Of a stretch of DNA of 64,000 bases, positions 45,922 to 54,297 are shown one piece after another. Below the pieces are notes generated by a model. That model worked only from the letters and a program-made list of their open reading frames with translations, searched no databases and was not told where the DNA came from. The translations under genes and the position numbers were made by a program. Within the stretch, counting starts at the first letter, position 1. Every line of letters begins with the position of its first letter. This DNA is from JAFAXD01 sp963760435 (GTDB lineage Bacteria > Pseudomonadota > Alphaproteobacteria > Rhizobiales > Xanthobacteraceae): assembly GCA_963760435.1 (NCBI GenBank), contig CAVXDE010000030.1, positions 62,001 to 126,000 on the forward strand, in the 5' to 3' direction.

Positions 45922-46170
45922 TCACCACGGCCGCGGCCGGTTCTTCACCGACGGGTGCACGTCGACGATCTGCTCGGGACAGAAGATCTCGCAGCTGAAG
46001 CAGGTGATGCAATGCTCGCGGAATTTGATGACCGGCAGCCGCTTGTAGGTGACCAGGCCATCGATCTCGGGTGCAACCTCGACCGCCTCCATGTGGATCA
46101 CGTCGGCGGGACACACGTCATCGCAGATGCCGCAGCTCGTGCACTTCTCAAGCTCGATCTTTTCGATCAT
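45922..46170 (-). CDS. 2x[4Fe-4S] ferredoxin, electron partner of the flavoprotein
   Basis: An 82-aa ferredoxin with two cluster motifs, CTSCGICDDVCP and CITCFSCEIFCP. Electrons probably pass between these clusters and the FAD of the flavoprotein encoded immediately downstream, as in AprB-AprA. The start at 46170 leaves only 27 nt to the divergent binding-protein start, and I see no strong ribosome-binding site. The promoter for this pair must overlap the neighbour's coding start. Confidence 0.9.
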   Translation of the reverse strand: MIEKIELEKCTSCGICDDVCPADVIHMEAVEVAPEIDGLVTYKRLPVIKFREHCITCFSCEIFCPEQIVDVHPSVKNRPRPW

Positions 46171-46197
46171 CTTGCGCTTCGCAGTGAGGAGAGAAGC

Positions 46198-47142
46198 GTG
46201 TTCTGGCGCAGTTTGTTGGCTTTCGCAATGATCATCCTGTCGGCGGCTGTCGCCACCGCGCAGGACAAGCTCACGCTGGCGTTGGGCCAGCGCGGCAATT
46301 GGGATACGGCAATCGCGCCGCTGGGCGAGCAGGCCGGCATCTTCAAGAAGCGCGGCCTCATGCTCGATATCCTGTGGACGCAAGGCGCCGGCGAAAGCCA
46401 GCAGGCGGTGCTGTCGGGCAGCGTCGACATCGGGCTTGCCGGTACCATCGCGGCGCTCGCCGCCTTTGCCAAGGGTGCGCCGGTGCGCATCATCGCTGCG
46501 GAAGCAACCGGCGGCGCCGATTACTGGTACGTGCGCGCGGATTCAGCCGTAAAGAGCCTGGCCGACATCGGTGGCAAGACGATTGCCTATTCCACCAACG
46601 GCGCCTCGACCCACACACTGGTGCTCGCGTTCATGGCCAAGACGGGCGCCGCCGCAAAGCCGGTCGCGACCGGCGGCCCGGCTCCAACCTTCACCCAGGT
46701 CATGTCGGGCCAGATCGACGTCGGCTGGTCAGCACCGCCATTCGGCCTCGATGCCGCCACGGAGAACAAGATCCGCATCATCGGCCGCGCGAGCGACGTG
46801 GAAGCCGGCCGCGATCAAACCATTCGTTCACTGATCACGACCGCACCCAAGCTCGCCGAGAAGCCCGACGTGTTCCGCCGCTTTGTTCAAGCTTACCGCG
46901 AGACGATCGACTGGATGTATGCGGGCGATGCGGCGATCACGCCCTACGCTGCCTTCGCCGGCGTTTCCCCCGCAATTGCCCGCCGCACCCGCGACGAGTT
47001 CTTCCCCAAGTCGCTGCTCTGGCCCGACAAGATCAGCGGCCTCGACGCGCTGATGCAGGACGGGGTGAAGTTCAAATATCTGTCCGCGCCGCTGAGCGCC
47101 GTGCAACTTGCTGAGGCGATCCAGATTCCCGGAGCTAATTGA
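46198..47142 (+). CDS. NMT1/SsuA-type ABC substrate-binding protein
   Basis: A 314-aa periplasmic binding protein of the NitT/TauT/SsuA type. GTG 46198 follows GAGGAG and opens a signal peptide (SLLAFAMIILSAAVATAQ). Family marks: PLGEQAGIFKKRGL, GAGESQQAVLSGSVDIGLAG, and the sulfonate/nitrate-like IGGKTIAYSTNGASTHTL. Ligand unknown: sulfonates, pyrimidine precursors and aromatic acids are all bound by this family. Divergent from the flavoprotein-ferredoxin pair, so the compound taken up may be its substrate. No permease genes nearby. Confidence 0.88.
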   Translation: MFWRSLLAFAMIILSAAVATAQDKLTLALGQRGNWDTAIAPLGEQAGIFKKRGLMLDILWTQGAGESQQAVLSGSVDIGLAGTIAALAAFAKGAPVRIIAAEATGGADYWYVRADSAVKSLADIGGKTIAYSTNGASTHTLVLAFMAKTGAAAKPVATGGPAPTFTQVMSGQIDVGWSAPPFGLDAATENKIRIIGRASDVEAGRDQTIRSLITTAPKLAEKPDVFRRFVQAYRETIDWMYAGDAAITPYAAFAGVSPAIARRTRDEFFPKSLLWPDKISGLDALMQDGVKFKYLSAPLSAVQLAEAIQIPGAN

Positions 47143-47151
47143 ACCCCGGAA

Positions 47152-47281
47152 CCTCATCCTGAGGAGCACGCGCGCAATAGCGCGCGTGCGTCTCGAAGGA
47201 TGGCCCCGGGCGAGGGCTTTCATTGCGGCCATCCTTCGAGACGCTTGGTCCCTGCGGGACCAAGCTCCTCAGGATGAGGGC
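47152..47281. repeat. Two hairpin repeats, family B, between convergent genes
   Basis: Unit 1 (47152-47205) begins CCTCATCCTGAGGAGCACGC and ends CTCGAAGGATGG; unit 2 (47227-47281) is the same unit inverted. Central palindromes are CACGCGCGC-aata-GCGCGCGTG and GCTTGGTCCC-tgc-GGGACCAAGC. Again the centres differ but each pairs with itself. Located between two convergent binding-protein genes, so transcription termination is a likely effect. Confidence 0.88.
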
Positions 47282-47315
47282 TGTTGTTTGTTGTATGGAT
47301 CAAGCACCAACAAAT

Positions 47316-48530
47316 TCACTTCGGCGGATTATCAATCTTCCACTGGTCCTTCACCATCGGGTAGGTTGCGATATCCACGTTGGTGAGTTTGCCGTCGATC
47401 TTGTCGATCCTGCGGATGTAGATGTTCTGCACGATGTCGCGTTCCTGCGGGTCGATCATGATTTCGCCGCGCGGGCTTTTGAGCACCTTGCCTTTCATGG
47501 CATCGATATATTTGAGGCCGTCACCGGACGCGCCGACCTGACCGAGCGCGAGGTAGATCAGCTGCATGGCATCCCAGGCGCCGACCGAGGCGATGTCGGT
47601 CACACCCTTCTCGCCGAACATCTTGCGCAACTGCGTGCGCATCTCGATGTTCTCGGGCAACGTGTTGGTCTCGGTGTAGTGGTTGACCGAATTGACTCCG
47701 ATCACATCGTCACTGAAGTTGGGCAGATAGAGCTCGGCGAACTCGCCGCCGCCGAGCAGCCGGATGCCGGCCTGCTTGAGCCCGCGCTCGACGAACGCCT
47801 TGACGAAGGCGATCGATGGTGAGCCGCCAGGCTGGAACATGTAGAGTGCGTCCGGCTTGGCCTGCAGCACCCGTTCCATGTAGGCGGCAAAGTTGGTTTC
47901 CTGGATCGGCGTGCGGGCGCTGCCGATGATCTCGCCACCCTTTTCCTTGAATGCCTTTGCGAAATAGGTCTCGGCGTCGTAGCCCGGCGCATAGTCGGTG
48001 ACGAGGATGTAGGCCGTTTTCACGCCGTTGGTGGCGGCCCACTGGCCCATGGTCGCCGCCCACTGCGGGATGGTGTCGCTGGTGCGCACATAGTAGGGCG
48101 ACCCGCGCGTGATCGACGCGGTCGCGGCGTTCATGATCATGACCGGAACCTTCGCCTCATTGGCGATCTGCCCAACTGCCATCGCGTGCGGCGAGAGATC
48201 GAACCCAGCCAGCATCTTCACGCGCTCGCGCAGCACCAGCTCTTCGCCGAGCTGCTTGGCTTTGTCGGGGCCGGCGCTGTTGCTGTCGCGGTAGACGAAC
48301 TGAACCTCGATGTCCTCGCCCTTGGGCCCTTTGACCTTGTTGCCATGGATCGCCTGGAACGCCTCGATGGCGTTCTGGAACTGCGGACCCCAGGAAGCAA
48401 AGGCGCCGGTGTAATCGGCGATCAGCCCGATCTTGAAGGTCTCGGCGCCCGCCGCCGTGGGCGCTGCGAGCGCGAGAAGCGCCACGCCGATGAAGGCGGC
48501 CCGTGTGGGCCGGCGATCGCGCGCTGTCAT
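47316..48530 (-). CDS. ABC substrate-binding protein (branched-chain amino acid type)
   Basis: A 404-aa type I periplasmic binding protein. ATG 48530 has GGGAGGA and opens a signal peptide (FIGVALLALAAPTAAGAE). The mature start FKIGLIADYTGAFASWGPQF is a LivK/urea/amide-binding style sequence. Further blocks: YRDSNSAGPDKAKQLGEEL and YYVRTSDTIPQWAATMG. Ligand unknown. It is a single gene without permease partners, divergent from the MetE-like gene. Confidence 0.9.
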   Translation of the reverse strand: MTARDRRPTRAAFIGVALLALAAPTAAGAETFKIGLIADYTGAFASWGPQFQNAIEAFQAIHGNKVKGPKGEDIEVQFVYRDSNSAGPDKAKQLGEELVLRERVKMLAGFDLSPHAMAVGQIANEAKVPVMIMNAATASITRGSPYYVRTSDTIPQWAATMGQWAATNGVKTAYILVTDYAPGYDAETYFAKAFKEKGGEIIGSARTPIQETNFAAYMERVLQAKPDALYMFQPGGSPSIAFVKAFVERGLKQAGIRLLGGGEFAELYLPNFSDDVIGVNSVNHYTETNTLPENIEMRTQLRKMFGEKGVTDIASVGAWDAMQLIYLALGQVGASGDGLKYIDAMKGKVLKSPRGEIMIDPQERDIVQNIYIRRIDKIDGKLTNVDIATYPMVKDQWKIDNPPK

Positions 48531-48657
48531 CTGATCCTCCCGTTGTGTTGTGCTTGCCAGTGGGCAATTGCCACGCATTTGCGTGCGCTATTTCTAGCAT
48601 TGACACCCGGCTAAGCAATCGCCCAAGGTCTCTTAAATAATTTCAGGAAACGACCCG

Positions 48658-49806
48658 ATGAAACGCAGCCAAGATCGCATCCTCACCACCCATGTCGGCA
48701 GCATCGTGCGTCCCAAGACTTTGTTGGACGCCGGCAAGCAACACGACGCGGCTTACCAGCAGACGCTTAAGACCTCTGTCGCCGACGTGGTTGCCAGGCA
48801 GGTGAAAGCCGGCATCGACGTCGTCAATGACGGCGAGTTCGGCAAATCCGGCTGGGCCAACTACATCCTCGATCGCCTGACCGGCTTCAAGCCGGAGCCG
48901 AACAAACTCTACGAGGCCGTGTGGCTTGGGCGCGATCGGGTCCGCTTCGCGGAATTCATGGCCGCCGAGTTCCCGCGCGGCGCCAAGGGGACGTCCGGTC
49001 ATGCCTGCGTTGGTCCGATCAAATATCAGGGTCATGCCGAGGTGCGGCGCGATCTCGAGAACCTGAAGGCCGCAGCTGCCGCGGCGGGCGCGCATGATGT
49101 GTTCTTCACCGCCGTGGCGCCGGCGAGCGTCGGCTATGATGCGTCCAACGAACACTACAAGAGCGAGGAAGATTACGTCTTCGCCATCGCCGACGCGCTG
49201 CGCGAAGAATATCTGGAGGTTCACAAGGCCGGCGTGGTGCTGCAGGTGGACGATGCCGTGCTCGCCAACATGTACGATTACCTCACCGAGCAGAGTCCGC
49301 AGCATTTCCGCAAATGGGCCGAGCTGCGGGTCGAGGCGCTCAACCGCGCGCTCGCCGGAATTCCTGAGGATCGCATCCGCTATCATATCTGCTTCGGCAG
49401 CTGGCACGTGCCGCACGTCGCCGATGCCCAGCTCGAGGACATCGTCGACCTGATGCTGAAGGTGCGCGCCGGCGCCTATTCGATCGAGGCGGCCAACGTG
49501 CGCCACGAGCACGAATGGTATGTGTGGGAAAAAACCAAGCTGCCGGCCGGCAAGATCCTGATCCCCGGCATCATCACCCACCACACCACCACGGTGGAGC
49601 ACCCGCGCCTGGTCGCGAACCGGATCGTCAACTTTGCCAAGTTGGTCGGCCGCGAGAACGTGATGGCGGGCACTGATTGCGGTTTTGCCCAGGCCGAAGG
49701 CATCCAGCGTGTGCATCCGCAGGTGATGTGGGCGAAATTCGAGGCCCTCGCCGAAGGCGCCCGGCTCGCCAGCAAGGAGCTCTGGGGTTCACGCGCGGCG
49801 GCCTGA
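48658..49806 (+). CDS. Stand-alone MetE-type (cobalamin-independent) methyltransferase
   Basis: A 382-aa protein equal to the catalytic C-terminal half of cobalamin-independent methionine synthase. It has zinc-ligand candidates H243 and C245 in RYHICFGSW and C341 in AGTDCGF, plus the N-terminal TTHVGSIVRP block. Lacking the N-terminal half needed for methyltetrahydrofolate-triglutamate, such short forms may transfer methyl groups from other donors to thiols. Function in methionine synthesis is therefore not assured. Ribosome-binding site weak (TCAGGAAACG). Faces the PAS-GGDEF-EAL gene across a hairpin. Confidence 0.88.
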   Translation: MKRSQDRILTTHVGSIVRPKTLLDAGKQHDAAYQQTLKTSVADVVARQVKAGIDVVNDGEFGKSGWANYILDRLTGFKPEPNKLYEAVWLGRDRVRFAEFMAAEFPRGAKGTSGHACVGPIKYQGHAEVRRDLENLKAAAAAAGAHDVFFTAVAPASVGYDASNEHYKSEEDYVFAIADALREEYLEVHKAGVVLQVDDAVLANMYDYLTEQSPQHFRKWAELRVEALNRALAGIPEDRIRYHICFGSWHVPHVADAQLEDIVDLMLKVRAGAYSIEAANVRHEHEWYVWEKTKLPAGKILIPGIITHHTTTVEHPRLVANRIVNFAKLVGRENVMAGTDCGFAQAEGIQRVHPQVMWAKFEALAEGARLASKELWGSRAAA

Positions 49807-49810
49807 CCTC

Positions 49811-49849
49811 TACCTCTCCCCGCAAGCGGTCCGCAAGCGGGGAGAGGTA
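49811..49849. terminator. Bidirectional hairpin terminator candidate
   Basis: TACCTCTCCCCGC at 49811-49823 pairs perfectly with GCGGGGAGAGGTA at 49837-49849, a 13-bp GC-rich stem with a 13-nt loop. It lies between the convergent MetE-like and GGDEF-EAL genes. No long T-run follows on either side, so it may stop transcription poorly by itself. Confidence 0.6.
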
Positions 49850-49885
49850 AAGACCCGCACCGCTTCGTCGCAGACGACCGCTCTA

Positions 49886-52800
49886 TTATTTCGACGGACG
49901 TTTCTTGTCGGATGGCGCGGCCGCTTTCCGCTGTCGTCCCTCGCGCCGCTTCGCGGGTCTGCGTGGACGATCCGATCGTCGGGTCGCGGCCGATGCCGAC
50001 TTGGCGCTTGGCCCAGGTTCGCTGCCGGCCGAGGCTGTGGGACCAGCTCCGGTCACGGCGCGATAGTGCCCGATCGGGTGGGGCTCGCCGATGAGAAAAC
50101 CTTGCACCTGGTCGCACGATTCGCGCCGCAGGAACGCGAGCTGCTCTTCGGTTTCGACGCCTTCGCCCAGGATTGGGACCCCGAGACCGTGCCCGAGCGT
50201 CACGATCGCGCGTGTGATGTAGGAGGATTGTGGATTGACGCTCAGGTTGGCGATGAAGGAACGGTCGATCTTGATCTTGTCGAAAGGAAACGACTGCAGG
50301 TAGGCGAGCGAAGAGTAACCGGTGCCGAAGTCATCCAGAACGATGCGCACGCCGAGGGATTTCAGGTTGGTGAGAACGGTGACGGCGCGCTCGTAGTCGT
50401 CGATCAAGATCCCTTCGGTGATCTCCAACTCCAACCGGTTCGGGTCAAGGCCGGTTTCGTTCAGCGTCGAACCGACCAGCTCGACGAGGTCGTCCTGGTG
50501 AAACTGGACGGGCGAGAGGTTGACCGCAAGCTGCAGCGGTTCGGGCCACTGCGCCGCCTCCCGGCAGGCTTCGCGCAGGATCCAGGCGCTGATGGACGAG
50601 ATGAGGCCACTTTCCTCAGCAAGCGGAATGAACATCGCTGGCGAGACCGCGCCATGGGTCGGGTGCGACCATCGAACCAGAGCTTCGAAGCCGATGATCG
50701 TGCGGTCGATACGCGCCTGCGGCTGGTAGTGCAGTGCGAGCTCGCCGCGCGCGATCGCGGCGCGCAGATCCTGTTGCAGGGCGCGCCGATCGCGCAGACG
50801 CTGGTCCATCTCGGCATCGAAAAAGCGGACCCGTCCCCGGCCGTCCGCCTTGGCGCGATGCAGCGCCGCGTCGGCATTGGCGACCAGCGTCGTCGCGTCG
50901 CCGCCATCGCCAGGAAATACGGCAACGCCGACGCTGGCGCTGATGCTGATGCCGTGCCCGTCGATCGCAAACTCCGGCTCGAGCGCGGCGCGCATGCGGT
51001 CCGCGACCACCTCGGCGGTCGCCGGCTGCGGACCTTCGCTGATCAGGCTGAACTCGTCGCCGCCGACACGGGCAACAAATATCTGCTGCGCTGCGGGCTG
51101 CAGCCGCCGGCCAACCTCGCACAGTGCCGCATCACCGATCGCCTGGCCAAATACGTCATTGATCTGCTTGAAGCGATCGACCCCCAGGCGCAGGACTGCA
51201 AGCTCGTTTCCGGCGCTGCGCGCCTGTTCGAGCATGGTGTGCAATTTCTGCTGGAACGCAGCGCGGTTCGGCAGCCCGGTCAGAGCATCATGCTCGGCAA
51301 GGTATTTGATCCGTGCTTCGGCCGTTTTGCGTTCGGTTACGTCTTCGATGACCACGAGCAGGTACTTGGGCTTTCCATCGGATCGAACAACGACCTTGCA
51401 CCCACTCGAAACGCGCACTCCGCGCCGGGGTGTCCTCAGCGGAATCTCGTTGAACATGATCGGCTCGAGCGCGGAGAGAGCCCGTTGGTCGTGGGCCATG
51501 AGTTCGTCGACGTTTGGCAACGGCATGAGCTCCTGCGCGGCGCGACCCAGAATCAAATCGCGCGACACACCGAGGAACTCCTCGGCCGCGCGGTTGACCA
51601 AGACGTAGCGCATATCCTCGGCGCTCTTGACCAGAATGGATACCGGCACGTTCTCGATCACAGTATCAAGAAATGCCTGGGTCTCGCGCACACGCGCTTC
51701 GGCGCGATTGCGTTCCGTGATGTCGATCACCGCTACCATTACGGCTGCTTGGTCCTCGTAGGTCAGGGGATGGCTGTAGATGGCAACCTCGATGATCGAT
51801 CCGTCAGCTTTACAATGACGCCAAACACGACCTGCTGGGTACGTCGGGGAACCGTGCTTTAGTGCGTCCAGGAACGTCGAGCGTTCCTCTTCCGGGCGAA
51901 TATCGAAAATCGTCATTGATAGAAATTGCTGGCGGCTATAGCCGTAGTGAGCGATCGCGGCATCGTTCACCGCAAGGAACCGCCGGCTTTCTTGCGCCCA
52001 TACAAACATCGGGACCGGGTTGTGCTCGAATAGAAGCCGGAACGATGCCTCGCGATTTTTCAAATCTGTAATGTCGACACGCACCCCGATAATGCCACCC
52101 TCCGCCGTGTGCTGTTCCTCCGCCCGCACCCAGCGATGTCCGTCAAGCTGCTGCTCGGTCGTGCTGCGAAGCCGATTGTGCAGGTTCACCCGTTCGGCCA
52201 GGAACTCCTCCTCACGACCGCGTGCGTCGGGGTATTGGCCGTGGGCGAGGCCATCTCGGATCAGGTCTTCAAACTGCGTTCCAACTCGAATGTTTGTTGT
52301 CTTGGAGTAAAGCTCGGCATAGCGGCGATTCCACAGAACCAGCCGATCATCCGGGTCAAACAAGGCGAGCGCCTCGGGCACGACTTCGAACGCGGCAAGC
52401 AACCGTTGATGCGCGATCTGTGCACTGGCTTCGGCGCGTGCGGCCGCAGTCTCCGCCGTTTGCGCTGCCAGTTCAGCCTTGTGCCACTCGGTCACATCCT
52501 GGTGCACAGCCATCCAACCCCCACCGGGCATCGGGCGGCTGAAGGCGTGTGTCCTGGTTCCGTTGCGTCGTTGGATCAAACGGGTCAAGGACTGCCCGTT
52601 GGCCATGGCGACGCGGATCTCGCGGGCGATCTCTTCTGGAGGTTTCGCCAGTGGCGCGACCTCATGGCTGTGCCGGAGCAAATTCTCGAGCGAGCAGCCA
52701 GGTTTCGCAACGTTTGGCGACAGTTCGTACATATCGCGATAGCGCTGATTGCAGAAAATAATGCGTGCATCGGCGTCGAATATGCAGACGCCTTGAGACA

Positions 52801-52903
52801 CATTGTCGATAGCGAATTCGAGTTGTTGTTCGCGCCGCATCGGCTTGGATGGCCGAGCTTCACGGCCTTTCGGCACTGTTTTCGTCCTGCCCCGGCCGCC
52901 CAT
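49886..52903 (-). CDS. PAS-GGDEF-EAL cyclic-di-GMP signalling protein
   Basis: A ~1005-aa cytoplasmic protein with four PAS-type sensor units (for example NVSQGVCIFDADARIIFCNQ, EVVPEALALFDPDDRLVLWN, NPVPMFVWAQESRRFLAVND and NVPVSILVKSAEDMRYVLVN). A diguanylate cyclase follows with an intact RVGGDEFSL (614-618), then a phosphodiesterase domain with an intact EAL (FEALVRW, 740-742), DDFGTGYSSLAYL and IDRSFI. Both catalytic motifs are preserved, so making and breaking c-di-GMP are both possible. The C-terminus is a Lys/Arg/Ala-rich tail. The start is uncertain: ATG 52903 is chosen because it precedes the conserved region and leaves room for promoters divergent from the binding-protein gene; a GTG at 53086 would overlap that gene's start. 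Confidence 0.88.
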   Translation of the reverse strand: MGGRGRTKTVPKGREARPSKPMRREQQLEFAIDNVSQGVCIFDADARIIFCNQRYRDMYELSPNVAKPGCSLENLLRHSHEVAPLAKPPEEIAREIRVAMANGQSLTRLIQRRNGTRTHAFSRPMPGGGWMAVHQDVTEWHKAELAAQTAETAAARAEASAQIAHQRLLAAFEVVPEALALFDPDDRLVLWNRRYAELYSKTTNIRVGTQFEDLIRDGLAHGQYPDARGREEEFLAERVNLHNRLRSTTEQQLDGHRWVRAEEQHTAEGGIIGVRVDITDLKNREASFRLLFEHNPVPMFVWAQESRRFLAVNDAAIAHYGYSRQQFLSMTIFDIRPEEERSTFLDALKHGSPTYPAGRVWRHCKADGSIIEVAIYSHPLTYEDQAAVMVAVIDITERNRAEARVRETQAFLDTVIENVPVSILVKSAEDMRYVLVNRAAEEFLGVSRDLILGRAAQELMPLPNVDELMAHDQRALSALEPIMFNEIPLRTPRRGVRVSSGCKVVVRSDGKPKYLLVVIEDVTERKTAEARIKYLAEHDALTGLPNRAAFQQKLHTMLEQARSAGNELAVLRLGVDRFKQINDVFGQAIGDAALCEVGRRLQPAAQQIFVARVGGDEFSLISEGPQPATAEVVADRMRAALEPEFAIDGHGISISASVGVAVFPGDGGDATTLVANADAALHRAKADGRGRVRFFDAEMDQRLRDRRALQQDLRAAIARGELALHYQPQARIDRTIIGFEALVRWSHPTHGAVSPAMFIPLAEESGLISSISAWILREACREAAQWPEPLQLAVNLSPVQFHQDDLVELVGSTLNETGLDPNRLELEITEGILIDDYERAVTVLTNLKSLGVRIVLDDFGTGYSSLAYLQSFPFDKIKIDRSFIANLSVNPQSSYITRAIVTLGHGLGVPILGEGVETEEQLAFLRRESCDQVQGFLIGEPHPIGHYRAVTGAGPTASAGSEPGPSAKSASAATRRSDRPRRPAKRREGRQRKAAAPSDKKRPSK

Positions 52904-53079
52904 TGTTGGAACTTCGCGCCGAACCCGTCGAAAGCCGGAGTGTCCGTCGGGCGCGAGCCCAGCGCAAGGGCTAATTCGGTTGAACCAGACCGCGATGGTT
53001 AATGCCCAGGACGTAGGAATCCGGGTATTATCTTGACCAATAGCCCGCGAAAACGCGGCGATGCATCGGGAGGATGCCT

Positions 53080-54088
53080 GTGACACACATCTATAAGTTG
53101 AGTCTCGGCGCGCTCGCGCTGATTCTGCTCGCCCTTGCGCCGACGCGCGCCGAGCCGCTCAAGATTTCGGATTGGTTGGATCGGAGCTCCGGGCCAACTC
53201 GTTCCGTTTATGTTTGCCAAGCAAGGTCTCGCCAAGCATCTCGGCCAGTCCTACACGTTCGAGCCGTTGCATTTTTCTGCCTCCCCACTGCAGATCTCGG
53301 CACTTGCTGCTGGTGAGCTCGAGATTGCGACGCTCGGGTTTTCGTCGATCGCATTCGCCGTGCAGAATGCCGGCATTTCCGACATCCGGGTGATCGCCGA
53401 CGAGATCGAGGATGGAGCCGAAGGCTATTTCTCCACGCATTACGTGGTCCTCAAAAACTCACCCGTCCAGAAAATCGAAGACCTCAAGGGCAAGATCGTC
53501 GCGACGAACGGGATCGGTGCCGGCGTCGACATTCTGATGCGTGCGGTGTTGAAGAAGCACGGACTTGAAGACCGGCGCGATTTCACGACCATCGAGGCGC
53601 AGTTTCCCAACATGCGTGCCGTGCTGACTGATCACAAGGCCGATCTGGTCACGGCGACGTTGCCCTTTGCCTATGACCCGGAAATGGAAAAAGTCTCTCG
53701 AAGCCTGTTCTTCGGGCGCGAAGCGTTCGGACCCGCCGACTTGTCGTTCTGGACGGCGCGCGCGTCGTTTATTGAGAACAATCGTGCTGCATTCCTGGAT
53801 CTGCTTGAAGACTATGTTCGCGCCATCCGTTGGTACATGGATCCAAGTCATCACGACGAGGCCGTGCAGATCGTGGCCAATACCATGAAGTTGCAGCCGG
53901 CGGTTTTTGCGCGCTGGGTCTTCACCAAGGATGACTGGTATCGCAACCTCGACGGGCTGCCGGACCTGCAGGCGCTCCAGCGCAACGTCGATTCGCAACG
54001 GGATCTCGGTTTCATCAAGGCGGACTTCGACGCCAAATCCTACGCGGACCTTACGTTGATCCGCGAAGCGGCGACGCGGCTGAAGTAG
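53080..54088 (+). CDS. NMT1-type ABC substrate-binding protein, frameshifted
   Basis: Periplasmic binding protein of the nitrate/sulfonate/taurine type. A GTG at 53080 with GGGAGG six nt upstream opens a signal peptide (THIYKLSLGALALILLALAP, cleavage TRAEP). The conserved part continues in another frame as RIGWIGAPGQLVPFMFAKQG. Removing one T from the TTT at about 53167-53169 joins EPLKI to RIGWIG. Further family blocks are FSASPLQISALAAGELEIAT and LKGKIVATNGIGAGVDILM. Corrected length is about 335 aa. No transporter subunits nearby. The intact downstream frame suggests a sequencing error or a very recent lesion. Confidence 0.85.
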
Positions 54089-54118
54089 AAGAGCCCGGAT
54101 ACGCCGCTGGGATTCTGT

Positions 54119-54193
54119 CTGGATTGCTTCGCTTCGCTCGCAATGACGGTTCGGGCTCGTCATTGCGAGGAGCGAAGCGACGAAGCAATCCAG
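54119..54193. repeat. Long hairpin repeat, family A (copy 2)
   Basis: Left arm 54119-54148 begins CTGGATTGCTTCGCTTCGC and ends CAATGACG. Right arm 54158-54193 begins CGTCATTGCGAGGAGCG and ends AATCCAG, with a 9-nt loop. Arms match those of the 27771-27852 copy but in the opposite order, so the two copies are the same arm pair joined at different ends. Located between a binding-protein stop and the zinc transporter gene. Confidence 0.85.
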
Positions 54194-54297
54194 CTCGCTG
54201 ACGCCCGGGATACGCTCGGGGTTGCATTCATGCCGCTGCAATGGTTCATGAAGCCGGTACGCATTGCGCCCAGCCGTTTATATTTTTGGTCCCGCAC

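Noticed and set aside
50066..51862. 598-aa open frame antisense to the GGDEF-EAL gene
   Set aside because: The sense strand has intact GGDEF, EAL and PAS motifs; the antisense product has no domain.
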